This document shows positions 45,967-57,054 of a DNA stretch of 64,000 nucleotides, piece by piece. Within the stretch, counting starts at the first letter, position 1, and the number at the start of each line of letters is the position of its first letter. Made by a program: the position numbers and the translations under genes. Below the pieces are notes generated by a model. That model saw only the letters and a program-made list of their open reading frames with translations, was not told the DNA's origin and ran no database searches. Source of the DNA: Saposhnikovia divaricata. Lineage: Eukaryota > Streptophyta > Magnoliopsida > Apiales > Apiaceae. The stretch is taken from positions 138,860,148-138,924,147 of the forward strand of contig CM071598.1 of NCBI GenBank assembly GCA_036435485.1. Direction: 5' to 3'.

Positions 45967-46616
45967 TGATATGGGCAAAAAGTAAGCCCTAAAGACACAT
46001 TTAATGTGGCATTAATTAGGCCAAGAATGGTCCAAACGTGGGGCCCACCAGGTGGGCCCAAAACCCCAATTATAATATTAATTTCGTAATTAATATTGGG
46101 GGTAATAAACAGCTCAGCAATAAGAGTTGGATAAGGATATTTATCCCACCAGACTTAGCCACCAAGGCATCCAATTCAATATGGAAACTGATTCCTACAA
46201 GGAATAGATCTAGAACCTTCCCCAAAGACTTGTCTACCAAGTCTCCTATTCCTACCATAATTCTAAGGCTTCTCAGCCTATATAAGGACCTGCTCCTTCA
46301 CCCTCAGAACTACGTTTTTGGGCAGAGCTCAATACGTCACTTACGTTTTGGACACAGCTCCATACGTTACCCACCACGTTTTGGCTTAATCCTCGAATAA
46401 GGACATAGAAGCCACTGCGTCCTAGGTGAGCTCTCGCCGCCATAGCCTCGAGGGCACCATCACCTAGAACTACGTTGGCTTGATTCTCAATACGAGACAC
46501 GTAGGCACTCTGTGAGGACCGATTACAGTCTCGAACGCAGAAACAGCCATTAAAGCGCGAAGCTCAACCACCCTAGCAATAATTACAAATCGTAACCGAG
46601 TTTTAGATCCACAACA
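45967..46616 (+). repeat. 3' LTR of Tat element
   Basis: Same length as the 5' LTR with three differences; followed by TSD ACAAA. Confidence 0.95.
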
Positions 46617-46641
46617 ACAAACTAATAAATTTGTACCGTAA

Positions 46642-49600
46642 TCTATATTATTATTATATAATAGTCAAAATATTAAAAGTTTGGTTGGTTGGTCGACAGT
46701 TGGTTGGTACGGTACCTATTGTTTTACTTAACTACCCTTACTTAAATATAAATAAAATATTTTCTAATAATCAATTTCCTTTTTCATGTAAAACATTTAA
46801 CTTTCCTATTTTTTAATAATAAATCAATTTTTTTAAGGTAAACACAATATTTTTATATTATATCTAACTAAAATTTTCCCTTTTCTAAAAGCATTATGGG
46901 CAATTTTATTTAATAAAATAAAATAATTATATTATAATTAATATTAACTAATCAATAACCTTTTTAGCTAAAATATGTTATCTTTTATATTTTCTCTGAC
47001 TAAAATCTTTCTTTTTCCAAATATATCACGACCAATTCTATTTAATAGAATAAAATAATATTACAATTAATAATAATTAACCAGTTATCTTTTTATCTAA
47101 AACGTATCATTTTTTCTATATTTGTTAGGAGTAATAACTAACCAATTAACTTTCGCATCTAAAACATGTTACCTTTTTTTTTTCCTAACTAAAACCTCTT
47201 CTTTTCAATAAAATCATGGACGATTCTACTTAATAAAATAATGTAACTGATTATCTTTTTTTAGTTAAAAATGTATCATTTTTTCTATATTTTATAATAA
47301 AATTCATTATTTTCTAAAAATATCACGGACAACTTATATATGATTATTATCAAATCATTTTTTTTAAAAATTCAAGCCTATGTTATTCGTTTCTTAAAAA
47401 ATTCAAATCAAATTAAAAATATCATGTAATTGTTAGAAAATTCGTCATAGCATCTAACTAAAACCTCTTCTTTTCCAATAATATCACAGGTGGTTCTACA
47501 TAATAAAAAATAATAATTAATTGATTATCTTTTTTTTTTAGTTAAAACGTATCATCTTTTCTATTTTCTAACTAAAATTCATCATTTTCTAAAAATATCA
47601 TGTGCAACATATATATGATTATTACCAAATCATGTTATTTAAAAATTCAAGCCTACATTATTCAGTTCTTAAAAAATTAAATTCAAATTAAAAAAATCAT
47701 GTAAATATTAGAAAATCTATGCATCGCATCTTGATGTGCTAAAAATAATATGTTTTAAATCGCAAGCGCACGATCTCGTTTTAGTATTTTAGATTCGTTC
47801 CACAGGGACTTAAAATTTTCGCTATCCTTAAAATTTAATTTAATCGAATTAGAACAAGTGGATTTTGAAAATTTGGTTTTATGCTATTTAATTCCTAAAA
47901 CTATTTTTTTAAAAGAAAATTTATCTACTTAAACTAAAAACTGAATTTTTTTCATTTTTTCTATTTGATTTAAAATTACCTAAAGAAAATTTAAACAAAA
48001 TTTTTAAAAGAAAATCTAATTTATTCTAATTTTAATTAAAATTTAAAAGAATAGAAAAATTAGCCACTCTTAATTTCCATTTTAGATTTTGTAAATTTGA
48101 ATTTTTCTTATTTAGATATTTAAAAGAAAATTTAATCTATTTTAAAAGAAATTTAAATTTATTCTAATTTTTAAACTAAGAAATTAAAAGTTTAAAAGAA
48201 CCAAAAACTAATTTATTTAAGAATTCTAAATCTGATTTAAATTTGAATTTTATTCTAAGAAATTATTTACAGAACTTGACAAATTAATTTTTGAGATGCG
48301 TTATTAACAATACTTAACTTTGCATAAAACTAACTTCTCTGCTTAGCTAAACCAGACCTCGGCATGACTCAAATACGAATTCAACTTAACAAATACCAAA
48401 CCAAGTAATTCATGTACTTTACAAATCGAACAAACTTAGCATTTCTACGAACAGTACTAAAACTACAAACTAAACAGGACCTAAGAAAAATTGCAACCAC
48501 ATCACACAAATCACAAATAACTTGGGCAACGATTTATCGAACAAGCAACTTGAACTGCAACGCAAATACAAATCAACAAAAATGAACAACCCAGGACACT
48601 GGTTACTTAATTCAAGAACGCGATCAATACAACGAACTAAACAACGATTTTTAAACAACTCGAAAGTAAACACAAAGCTAACGAAACGCCCAGGAAACCA
48701 ACTCAGACCTTGCAACTTAATTACCCAACTCGATGCAGACAAACAAAACCGACTCAAAAATGACTCAGGGAACACAATTGCAGTAAAATGAAATTAAGAA
48801 CCAACAACTCGAAACTAATGGAACAAAACTGCGACGAATAGAAACAATACTACGAACTCGAAAATCAGATACAACAACTCGGCGAAATCAGCAGCAATAC
48901 TCGGCAGTAAATTAAGATAACAAGATTCGGAAACAGCAAATGGTATTGTGACTTAAAGAGTTACAATCTACCGAAACTCAGTACAAACAAACATCATAAA
49001 CGCAAAGGACTACGGATTCGGCAAAATAACAACTCGACAGCATCACTAATTCTCGACTATACAGTAAAAACTTGGGGTCAACTCGATTCAGTATCACAGT
49101 AATACACTCAGAAATACAACGAATTCCGACAGATTTTGACAACAAAATAAAACCCAGTAAAAAAAACAACATTAAAAAGAATCACCCAGCAGGAACAACT
49201 CAGCAAAACTCGAATCTAAACTCCAATTCGGTCATCAGTTATAAGACGACAAACTTGCAACAAAACTCGACAAAAGATAGCACAACTCAGAACTTCACTT
49301 CGCCAGAGCAGGACCAGCAAATCAAAAAAGAAAAAAAAAACAAAAAAAAAATACAGGAAACTCCAAAAACAACTCAAACTCCAAAAACTCAGAAGAACTC
49401 AATATCCAAAAAAAATACAGGAAACTCGAATCAGACACCGCACGAAAACAAAAATGTAGATCTCGAACATGGACTCGGCAATTTTAATCGAATACAAACC
49501 TTGGAACCAACAAATCTAAACACCCAGCCAATTACAAACAAAAACCATATAATCGACAGCAACAAAACGTCAGACCAACATTTACAAACTAAATTAACAA

Positions 49601-50940
49601 CCAAAACTCAACCATTCTCAACACGACTCTGTACTGTAAACAAGATCGACAATTCAGAAATGGAAATAAATCGAGATAGTACAACAGATGGGATGGAATG
49701 GGTGAATTACAGATAGTACAACAGGGGTGTTACTCGAAGAAGAAGAAGGTGCGAAAAAAAGAAAGAAATGGGTTGCTGGGTGTGATGTTTTAATCGAAGG
49801 AGGAAGAAGAATAATGGCTGGTGGTTTTGTGTAACTTTGAGGCTGGGCTTGTTGTTTTTACTAAAACAAAGGATTTTGCTTCGAATTAAAGAAAATAAAA
49901 ACACGAATATAAACGTACTAAGAATTAAATACTGAAAACAAGATTATTATTTTTTGTATATTTTTTTTAATAATACATAAAACATGAAAATTTAGATCTA
50001 TAATTACCAATAATAATAAAACCCACAATAAAATTGAAATTTAAAGGGGCACAATTAATATTAAAACGGAAATTAAAACTACGAAACCAATTCTTCAAAT
50101 CGATACTTTCAATCCCATGTGGTTAGCATCGCTACTTTATCCACACAAGAATTTACGAAATTAACGAAATAAAGGGTAAGGAAAGAGATGCAAGAATTTA
50201 AAAGAAGGCTTGAAATTTGCATAAAAATAAAGAGTGTTTACAAGAAAAATAGAAAATTACAACTACAATTTTTGGAGATGAACTACTACAACATAATTCT
50301 AGTATGTAAGGTAATGGTGTGTTTACAAGTGAAGAAATGAAGCCTATTTATAGGAAAATTTTAGGGTTTTAGGTAGGTGTGGGTAAATCCTAGCCATTGA
50401 TTTGGTTTAGTGTTGGCTAAATCTTGGCCATCCATTTTGTTTGGCAACAAAAATGCACCACCATCCCTTGCTTTTCTTTTTTTTCTTGTTTTGGTCCTTT
50501 TTTTTCTTGTTTTGTCATTTATTTCTTTATTTTGCCATTTCTTTAGTTTTCTCGAATTTTTCCTGAAATGCAACAAAATAATTTATTAAAATACGAATTC
50601 AAACAATAAATAGGCAATAAAAATATGCAAAAATATGCACTTATCACATCTAACTAAAATCTCTTCTTTTCCAATAATATCACAGGCGATTCTACTTAAT
50701 AAAATAAAATAATAATTAATCGATTACCTTTTTTAGTTAAAACGTATCATTGTATCTATATTTTTTTCACTAAATTTCAACATTCTCTAAAAATATCAAG
50801 GGTAACATATATATGATTATTATCAAATCATATTATTTAAAAATTAAAGTCTACAATATTCATGTCTTAAAAAATTTAATTCAAATTAAAAAAATCACAT
50901 AATTATTAGAAATTCGTGCATCGCACGGGTTTTAAGCTTG
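46642..50940 (+). mobile_element. Non-autonomous Helitron, copy B, split by a solo LTR
   Basis: Starts A|TCTATATTATTATTATATAATAG at 46642; ends with hairpin CGTGCATCGCACGG and TTTTAAGCTTG (CTAG decayed to CTTG) at 50940. The body follows copy A (11888-12925) word for word in order but contains extra copies of a ~290-bp internal monomer (CATCTAACTAAAACCTCTTC ... AAAATC.GTGCATCGCA). Each monomer ends with a hairpin-like GTGCATCGCA word, so the internal repeats look like stacked 3' ends. The solo LTR at 47732-50646 is inserted at one monomer junction. Confidence 0.72.
47732..50646 (-). mobile_element. 2.9-kb solo LTR
   Basis: TG...CA ends (TGATGTGC at left; GCACTTATCA at right) and a perfect 5-bp TSD CATCT (47727-47731; 50647-50651). 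A minus-strand TATA box TATAAATA lies at 50345-50352, so the LTR reads leftward. There is no PBS, no internal domain and no second LTR, so this is a solo LTR left by LTR-LTR recombination. A 214-codon ORF at 49072-49716 is Asn/Gln/Lys/Thr-rich, antisense to the LTR, and probably not a gene. Confidence 0.82.
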
Positions 50941-50974
50941 GACTTACTTATACTGTATCGGATACTTTTTAATA

Positions 50975-51528
50975 GGGTTTTATATCAAACAGACCACCCG
51001 TTTCACTCAAAACTATCAATTAGACCATCCATTCTAAAACTATATCATTTGAGCCATTAAAATCATAATAAATATCAAATGGATATCTTTAAAATGTACT
51101 CGAGAAGTAAAAATAATTTTTCATTGAGTTCTACACATTTTTCTTTAATGCTTCCATAACCAAACGAAATGTTAATAATTCTAGTATTTCTGATAATATT
51201 TTTAGATTTTTAAAAATTCATTTAATATTTATTTTTAATTTTATTGTCATTTTCCTTGTTTTAATTAAAAATAAATAGTAAATAAACTTTTAAATTCTAA
51301 ATATATTATCAAAAATATTAGAATTCATAACCTTTCATTTGATTACAGTAGTATTAAAGAAAAATGTGTAGAACTCGATAAAAAATTACTTTTACTTCTC
51401 GAGTACATTTTAAATGTATCCATTTGATATTTATTATAAATTTAATGGTTCAAATGATATAGTTTTAGATTGGGTGATCTAATTGATAGATTTGAGTGAA
51501 ACGGGTGGCCTGTTTGATATAAAACCCC
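50975..51528. mobile_element. Fold-back MULE-type MITE
   Basis: Two ~270-bp arms are inverted copies of each other for nearly the whole element, starting GGGTTTTATATCAAACAG and, inverted, GGGGTTTTATATCAAACAG. The flanks are a perfect 9-bp duplication TTTTTAATA (50966-50974; 51529-51537), the Mutator-like signature. No coding sequence; RNA from it would form a long hairpin. Confidence 0.88.
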
Positions 51529-51597
51529 TTTTTAATATGATAATGTTTTTTTGATGCAGAGGGTGACCAAGACCATTGAGCTTATGGATAAGGTTGC

Positions 51598-52196
51598 TAT
51601 TAGGCCGCGAGTAAGCCATAACTCCATAATAGTTTGATATTGTCCATTTTGGGTCGAGCCCGCACGGATTTATTTTTGAGCACATCCCAAAAGGCCTTAT
51701 ACTAATGGAGTTAACTGACTGCTCTATATACAAGATAATTATCTCTTATCCCTTCGATGTGGTACTGGGTTGACACCACCCAACAATCCTCCCCTCAAAC
51801 TAAGAACCACATAACCCGTGGTCTTACACCTGCGATTAATCTGTCTACATCTTGCACCGTCGCCACACCCTGCGTAACACGCCGGCTGAACACCTTTCAG
51901 GAAGACTTTCGATACAAGGAACCCAACAAATCTGCAATCTCCACCGAGGGGAACCTCCCACATCGCAACATCGCAGCCTGTTACCCCCAAGATCCAATTA
52001 CCAAACCATGGGCTCTAATACCACTTATTGGGCCGCGAGCAAGCCATAACTCCACAATAATATGATATTGTCCGCTTTGGGCCGAGCCCGCACGGATTTG
52101 TTTTTTGGCACATCCCAAAAGGTCTCATACTAATGGAGTTAACTGACTGCTCTATATACAAGATAATTATCTCTTATCTTCTCGATGTGGTACAAA
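51598..52196 (-). mobile_element. TRIM retrotransposon
   Basis: Two short direct LTRs (51598-51785 complete; 52026-52196 lacking its outer ~18 bp), a 240-bp interior, a minus-strand PBS (AAGTGGTATTAGAGCCC, 52010-52025) next to the right LTR and a purine tract (GAGGGGAGGAT) next to the left one. This is the TRIM structure with no coding capacity. The outer end of the right LTR joins a copia gag fragment. Confidence 0.82.
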
Positions 52197-52636
52197 TTTC
52201 TGCCTCTACTCTCAGTACTCAACAAGGAACCTGATGACTCTCCTGAGTTTCTCCTACGAATATCTTCTCCAAGAATTGCATCTCGAAATCCATCAAAATT
52301 CATCTTAACGCTCCCAGATGAATTGCAAATAGCAGTGACAAATCCTGACCAACTGTTAGGTAACGAGGATACCAACAACAAGGCTTGTTCATCATCGAAT
52401 TTAATATCTACTGATGTTAATCTTGATAGGACAGAGTTAAATTCGTTCACATGATCAGCAACACAATCACCTTCATTCAATTTTATGGCAAACAACAAGT
52501 GACACAAATATACCTTATTCGAAGCAGATGGCTTCTCATACATATTTGATAACGCCTTGATCAATCCATGAGTTCTCATTTCCTTGACGATATTGTAAGC
52601 AACGTTCTTCGCCAAAATCAATCTGACAACACCCAA
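52197..52636 (-). pseudogene. copia gag fragment
   Basis: A minus-strand frame with UBN2-type gag sequence: MRTHGLIKALSNMYEKPS, LCHLLFAIKLNEGD, VNEFNSVLSRL, LLLVSSLPNSWSGFV. It lacks the N-terminus and the zinc knuckle; at its low-coordinate end the frame runs into the TRIM LTR. It is a truncated remnant of a copia lineage different from the element at 2-11 kb. Confidence 0.72.
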
Positions 52637-52639
52637 CAG

Positions 52640-53860
52640 TTGCTAAGCTTGATGATCCTCACTGTGAGTTGTTGTTACTTAGGGCATGTACCAGAATTTC
52701 TAATTACTTTGCGTGCTTGTCCTCCTTGCATTTTTGAGGTGGCTCAGCGCACATTCGATGGGGCTCTTCGATCTTCCTTGGAGCGTATTGTTAATGCTTT
52801 GGGACCTGGGTTTGGTGATTGGCAGTGGCGGCTTGCCACCTTACCTTTCTCGTTTGGAAGGCTTGGTGTTTATTTTGCAGGTGTTGTTCGTCATTATGCT
52901 TTTCTTGCTTCTCGATTGCATTCTGTTGGTTTGCAGACAAAGCTTCTACGGCATGCTAGTATTGTTTCTTGGTCAAGCCTTTAAGGATGCGTTGAGTCTT
53001 TTTAATTGAACTGTGGAGTCTGACATTTTTAGTAATCCTAGTGAGGTCGTTGCCCCGAAAATCATAAAGAAATTGGCAGATATATATTTCACAAAGGCAT
53101 CTGCAAAATCCACCTTTTCTTTATCTCCTCGATAATTGGCATTGTGGAAATCGCAGCAGGGAGATCACACCTCTGCTTGGTTTCGGGCGGTCCCCATATC
53201 GGGTATGGGATAGACGATGAATGCTAAGACCTACCGTTGTGTGTTGCATTACGGTTGGGTGTTCCTTTGTTTTCTATATCGACACCATGTTCTGGTTGCT
53301 CCAGGATTTTTGTGGGGGATATCTTCGGTGATCATACGGTGTCGTGTGCGGGTATTGTAGGTATTAAACATCGGCATAATGTTGTTTGGGGTACCCTTGT
53401 TGATGTTTGTTATGGGTCCGGAATTTTGGCATGGAAAGAGGTTGATATTGGACTGTTTGGAGGGAACGATGGAGCTCTCCGACTTGCAGACGTGTTGATC
53501 GGGATCGTGATGTGTGTGTTGACTTGACAGGATCTTCTCCTTTACACAATCTGGGTTGTCTGGATTTGTACTAGAACGGGTTGTGACTGTTGCAGCTAAT
53601 AAAAAACGGGTCAAATACGAGGCAAGTTGCCAGGAAATTGGTTATGGTTTTCTTCCTTTCTCTTTTTCTTCTCTGGGAAGCTGGATAAGGACGTTGTTGC
53701 GCTGCTATAGCGGGTTCAGAAATTTTCTACAACACAATATATTGGAGCTCGTGTTGCTGCTCATATGTTTACCAGAATGGGTTTTGCTATAGTTAGAGAA
53801 GTGGGGGCCAGATTGTATTTGGACTTCCCACTATTTTTCTGTAAATTAGGTCTCTATTTT
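52640..53860 (+). pseudogene. C-terminal remnant of a reverse-transcriptase-type retroelement ORF
   Basis: Several frames together give sequence of a repeated plant ORF found behind reverse transcriptases: GFGDWQWRLATLPFSFGRLG near 52810, KKLADIYFTKAS near 53075, a Cys/His cluster CSGCSRIFVGDIFGDHTVSC near 53295-53355, then KHRHNVV, and GYGFLPFSFSSLG near 53645. At least three frameshifts and several stops occur. The Cys/His cluster resembles the zinc-binding tail of non-LTR RTs. The exact lineage is not assigned. Confidence 0.6.
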
Positions 53861-53886
53861 TGTAACCAAACATTCAGGATTATTAC

Positions 53887-54382
53887 TGTTGTGGAATAAA
53901 AAATAGGTTATGATTATTGCGGTTAGGGTTCGTGAGCTTCGTGCTTTAATGGCTGCTCTCGTGTTCGTGGCTGAATCTGCCTTCACAAGATGCCTACGTA
54001 CCTTGATGAATATCAAAAATCAAGCCAAAAACGTAGTTCTGAGAATGAGGGGTCAGGCCCTTTATATAGGCTGAGAAGCCTAAGAATTATGGTAGGATTT
54101 GGATACTTGGTGGGCAAGCCACCGCCCTGAGGAAGGTTCTAGACTCCTTCCTTATAGAAGTCAGTTTCCATGTTGAAGTAGGTGCCTTGGAGGCTAAGTC
54201 AGGCAGGAGTAACATCCTTATTTGACTCTTATTGTTGAGCTGTTTATTACCCCTAATATTAATTACGAAATTAATATTAAATTAGGGTTTGGACCTTGTA
54301 GGTGGCCCCACGTTTAGACCATGCTGGGTCTAATTAATACCACATTAAATGTATCTTTAGGGCTTACTTTTAGCCCATATCA
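53887..54382 (-). mobile_element. Solo LTR related to the Tat element
   Basis: The minus strand begins TGATATGGGCTAAAAGTAAG and ends CCACAACA, with many landmarks of the Tat LTR at 36437 (TATA in CCTATATAAAGG, ACTACGTTTTTGG, TTAAAGC.CGAAGCTC), but it is 496 bp with deletions and many substitutions. A perfect TSD ATTAC (53882-53886; 54383-54387) shows it is complete as a solo LTR. Confidence 0.85.
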
Positions 54383-54518
54383 ATTACACTATTACATAAT
54401 ATTTTTGTGATAAAAAATAGAAAAATAATATTTTTCATATATGCTAGGACTTAGGAGTAGTAGTACATCAACAAAAGTTGGAATTTTCTTTAAAAAGTTT
54501 GAAATCTACATTAATAAA

Positions 54519-56043
54519 GGGTAAAAGGTCACTTTCCCTACTGTACTATAGTGAAATTTTCGTATAGCCAATTGTACTATCGAAGGCATCACTGCACTTT
54601 CCTTTTTTTCCATTTACCCCACCGCCGTCAGTCAAAAATTCTCTCCGTCCGTTTGACTGTTAAATTGATGACTGGGATGCAATATCAGCCTGTTAAAAAT
54701 TATAAAAACTTTAAGAAAAAACGTAATTTTTTTATTAAAAATTATAAAAAGTATAAAAATCATAAAAAACATAAATTCATAAAAAAATTATATAAAATCG
54801 AATTTTTTCATTAAAAAATCTAAAAATCGTAAAATTTTATTAAAAAATCATAAGAAAATATAAAAATTATAAAAAAAATTTACCCGTTTTAAATTTTTAA
54901 TTCAAAGCCCCTTTTGCACTCCCCCGTTTTAGTCTGTTCACAACCATTTCCCCTGTTTCTTTCTAATTCTCTTCTTCGTTCTTTTCTTTGTTCTTCTCGT
55001 TTTATTCCCTTGTTCTCCCCTGCAAACCCAGCTTTGTTTTATTTTCTTGTTTTCATTTTCTTTTTATTCTCCTTCTTCACTCTCAACATAAACCACCCCA
55101 TTCCCCTTTTCTACGGAGTTATTTGCTGTGTTCAGTTTCGCTGTTCTTGATTGTAGATTGCTGTGGTTTTGCTGGTTTTTCCGAATGATGTTTCTTCTAT
55201 TCGCTGAGTTGCTGTGCAGAGTCGTGTTTTTATTTTTCGAGTAGTAGTTTTGTGATCTGTTGTGCTGAGTTCGTAGTTCGTTTTGTTTTTAGTACTGAGT
55301 TTGTACTGGGTTTTGTACTAAGTTTGCTGTTGAATCGCTGTTGAGTTATTACCGAGTTAACTCGGTCTTTCCCTTTCGCTTTTGCTTTGTTCTTGATGGA
55401 TTGATGTTGTTTAGCTGAATTTCTGAGTTTGTTGCTGTTTAGTTGTTTGATTAGTTACGATTGTTGTTGAGTGATCGAGTTTATCACCGAGTCTATGTTG
55501 CTTGTGCGTTTTCTGAGTTATGTTTGTGTTGTTGTGTAGTACTGAGTTGACTCGGTCCTGAGTTATTTGTCCCTTTTCTGTGCTGTGTGACTACTGCGTT
55601 TTGTGTTTGAGCCAACTGGGTTGGATTTGTATTCGATGGTTTGTTGTATAATCTTTTTTTATAAATGTTTTGTTTTCTGTTCCGTTTTATAGAATTGTTG
55701 GTCTGTGTTATAAGTAGTTAGTGAATCATTGTTTTGTTTTACTCATCTTGAAGTCAATACAATTTGTTGATTATAGATTTTATTTACGATTTTTTAAAGT
55801 TTTTATAATTTTTAATGAATTTTTTATAAAGAAAATTAGGGCTGTGCTGATGTGGCGTGTACGTGGCAGGATGACCGTGCATCCCAGTCTTCATTTTAAC
55901 AGTCAAACTGATGGAGAAAATTTTTGACTGACGGCAGTGAGGTAAATGGAAAAAAAAGGAAAGTGCAGTGATGCCTTCGATAGTACAATAAGTAATACGG
56001 AAAAAAATGTTATTTGACAGTAGGCAAAGTGACAGTTTACCCC
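54519..56043. mobile_element. MULE-type element with T-rich cargo
   Basis: The ends are inverted repeats of at least 120 bp: left GGGTAAAAGGTCACTTTCCC...TACTATCGAAGGCATCACTG; right, inverted, GGGGTAAACTGTCACTTTGCC...TACTATCGAAGGCATCACTG. Flanks ATTAATAAA (54510-54518) and ATTAATAAT (56044-56052) are a 9-bp duplication with one change. The interior (54910-55720) is strikingly T-rich on the + strand and holds many TGAGTT and CTGTT words, like a plant 5' UTR or intron; it may be captured host DNA. No transposase. Confidence 0.72.
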
Positions 56044-56078
56044 ATTAATAATGCAATTTCACGCTGCTACTATTAATA

Positions 56079-56886
56079 GGGAGGTGATATGTGCACACCC
56101 CATACTTATACGTGCAGACCCTATATTAGTAATATGACCAAAATATCCTCAACTTACATTTTCATTTAATTACTAATTCAATTATAATTTTATAAAAAAT
56201 TAGTTGAACAAGTGAATAAACTTTTTTTTAGTAAAATTTAGTTTTAATTTTACATCTTAATTTTTAATTTAAAAATATGTGATATATTCAAATATATGTC
56301 TTTTTCATGAATCATACATAAATTATAAAATTAGGTATTATTATAAAAAATTATATTTAACCCATTTTACAATATAATGAATTTTCCAAAATTACAATAA
56401 AAAATTATATTTTAATTAAAGATGGGTCTAATTGACCACTGAAAATCAAATATGACTATTATTGCTGGTTTGAAAAAATAATAATAAATAATAATGTTTA
56501 GTAATTGGACTATAAAATGGTAGCTATTTTGCACATGACGTGTTTTAAATAATAAAATATTATTTTATTGAATGGTAATAATAAAATAATAATTATTTCT
56601 TGTGATTGGTAAGTTTTTACTTGTTAAACGATTGTCGCCAAAAAAATATATAATTTTAATATTCAAAAATCATATTAGCATAGTAAAAAAAAATCAAGCA
56701 TAAAAAGTATATATGTATTTTAAAAAAATGCATAAAAAATATGTTTAATAATTTTATATTCATATATCAATATTCCTTGGTGATTATTTTTTATTTTTCA
56801 ATATGTAAAATATGCTTCTATTGATGGTCTCTTTCATTATAAAGAGTGTGCACATGTAAGTGATGGGTGTATACATATCATTTCCC
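56079..56886. mobile_element. MITE with 8-bp duplication
   Basis: The ends GGGAGGTGATATGTGCACACC and, inverted, GGGAAATGATATGTATACACC are flanked by TATTAATA (56071-56078; 56887-56894). The 8-bp duplication suggests hAT, although 9 bp (CTATTAATA) is possible and would suggest MULE. No coding sequence; AT-rich interior. Confidence 0.7.
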
Positions 56887-57024
56887 TATTAATAATGCAA
56901 TTTCACGCTGCTATTATAGATACATATATACAGACACGTTGGCGATGGTCGCCGAATCTAATGTACACACACAATTACATACAAACTGTAAACACCTAAA
57001 TGAATCTTGAACAACCCATCTCAC

Positions 57025-57054
57025 ATGGTGTCATGCAATGCCCAAATTCTCTAA
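57025..57054 (+). promoter_or_regulatory. uORF overlapping the PPR start
   Basis: ATG at 57025 opens a 9-codon frame closed by TAA at 57052-57054, overlapping the PPR ATG (57038) in another frame. A second ATG at 57033 opens a longer out-of-frame uORF. They matter only if the transcript starts upstream of 57025, which is not known. Confidence 0.4.

Larger units (their letters stand above)
36437..46616 (+). mobile_element. Young non-autonomous Tat-type Ty3/gypsy retrotransposon
   Basis: Two 650-bp LTRs (36437-37086 and 45967-46616) differ at only three positions by eye. The 5-bp TSD ACAAA is perfect (36432-36436; 46617-46621). A PBS follows the 5' LTR and a polypurine tract precedes the 3' LTR. 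The order gag, protease, RT, RNase H and then a second, archaeal-type RNase H is diagnostic for the Tat lineage (Ogre/Retand type). Integrase is missing apart from a trace at about 42505-42545, and about 3 kb of tandem repeats fills the space to the 3' LTR. Coding is broken by a stop in gag and by frameshifts in pol, so this copy must have moved using proteins from relatives. Confidence 0.95.

Noticed and set aside
49072..49716. 214-codon Asn/Gln/Lys/Thr-rich ORF
   Set aside because: It lies antisense inside a solo LTR, in biased A/C-rich sequence lacking stop codons by composition; no domain seen.
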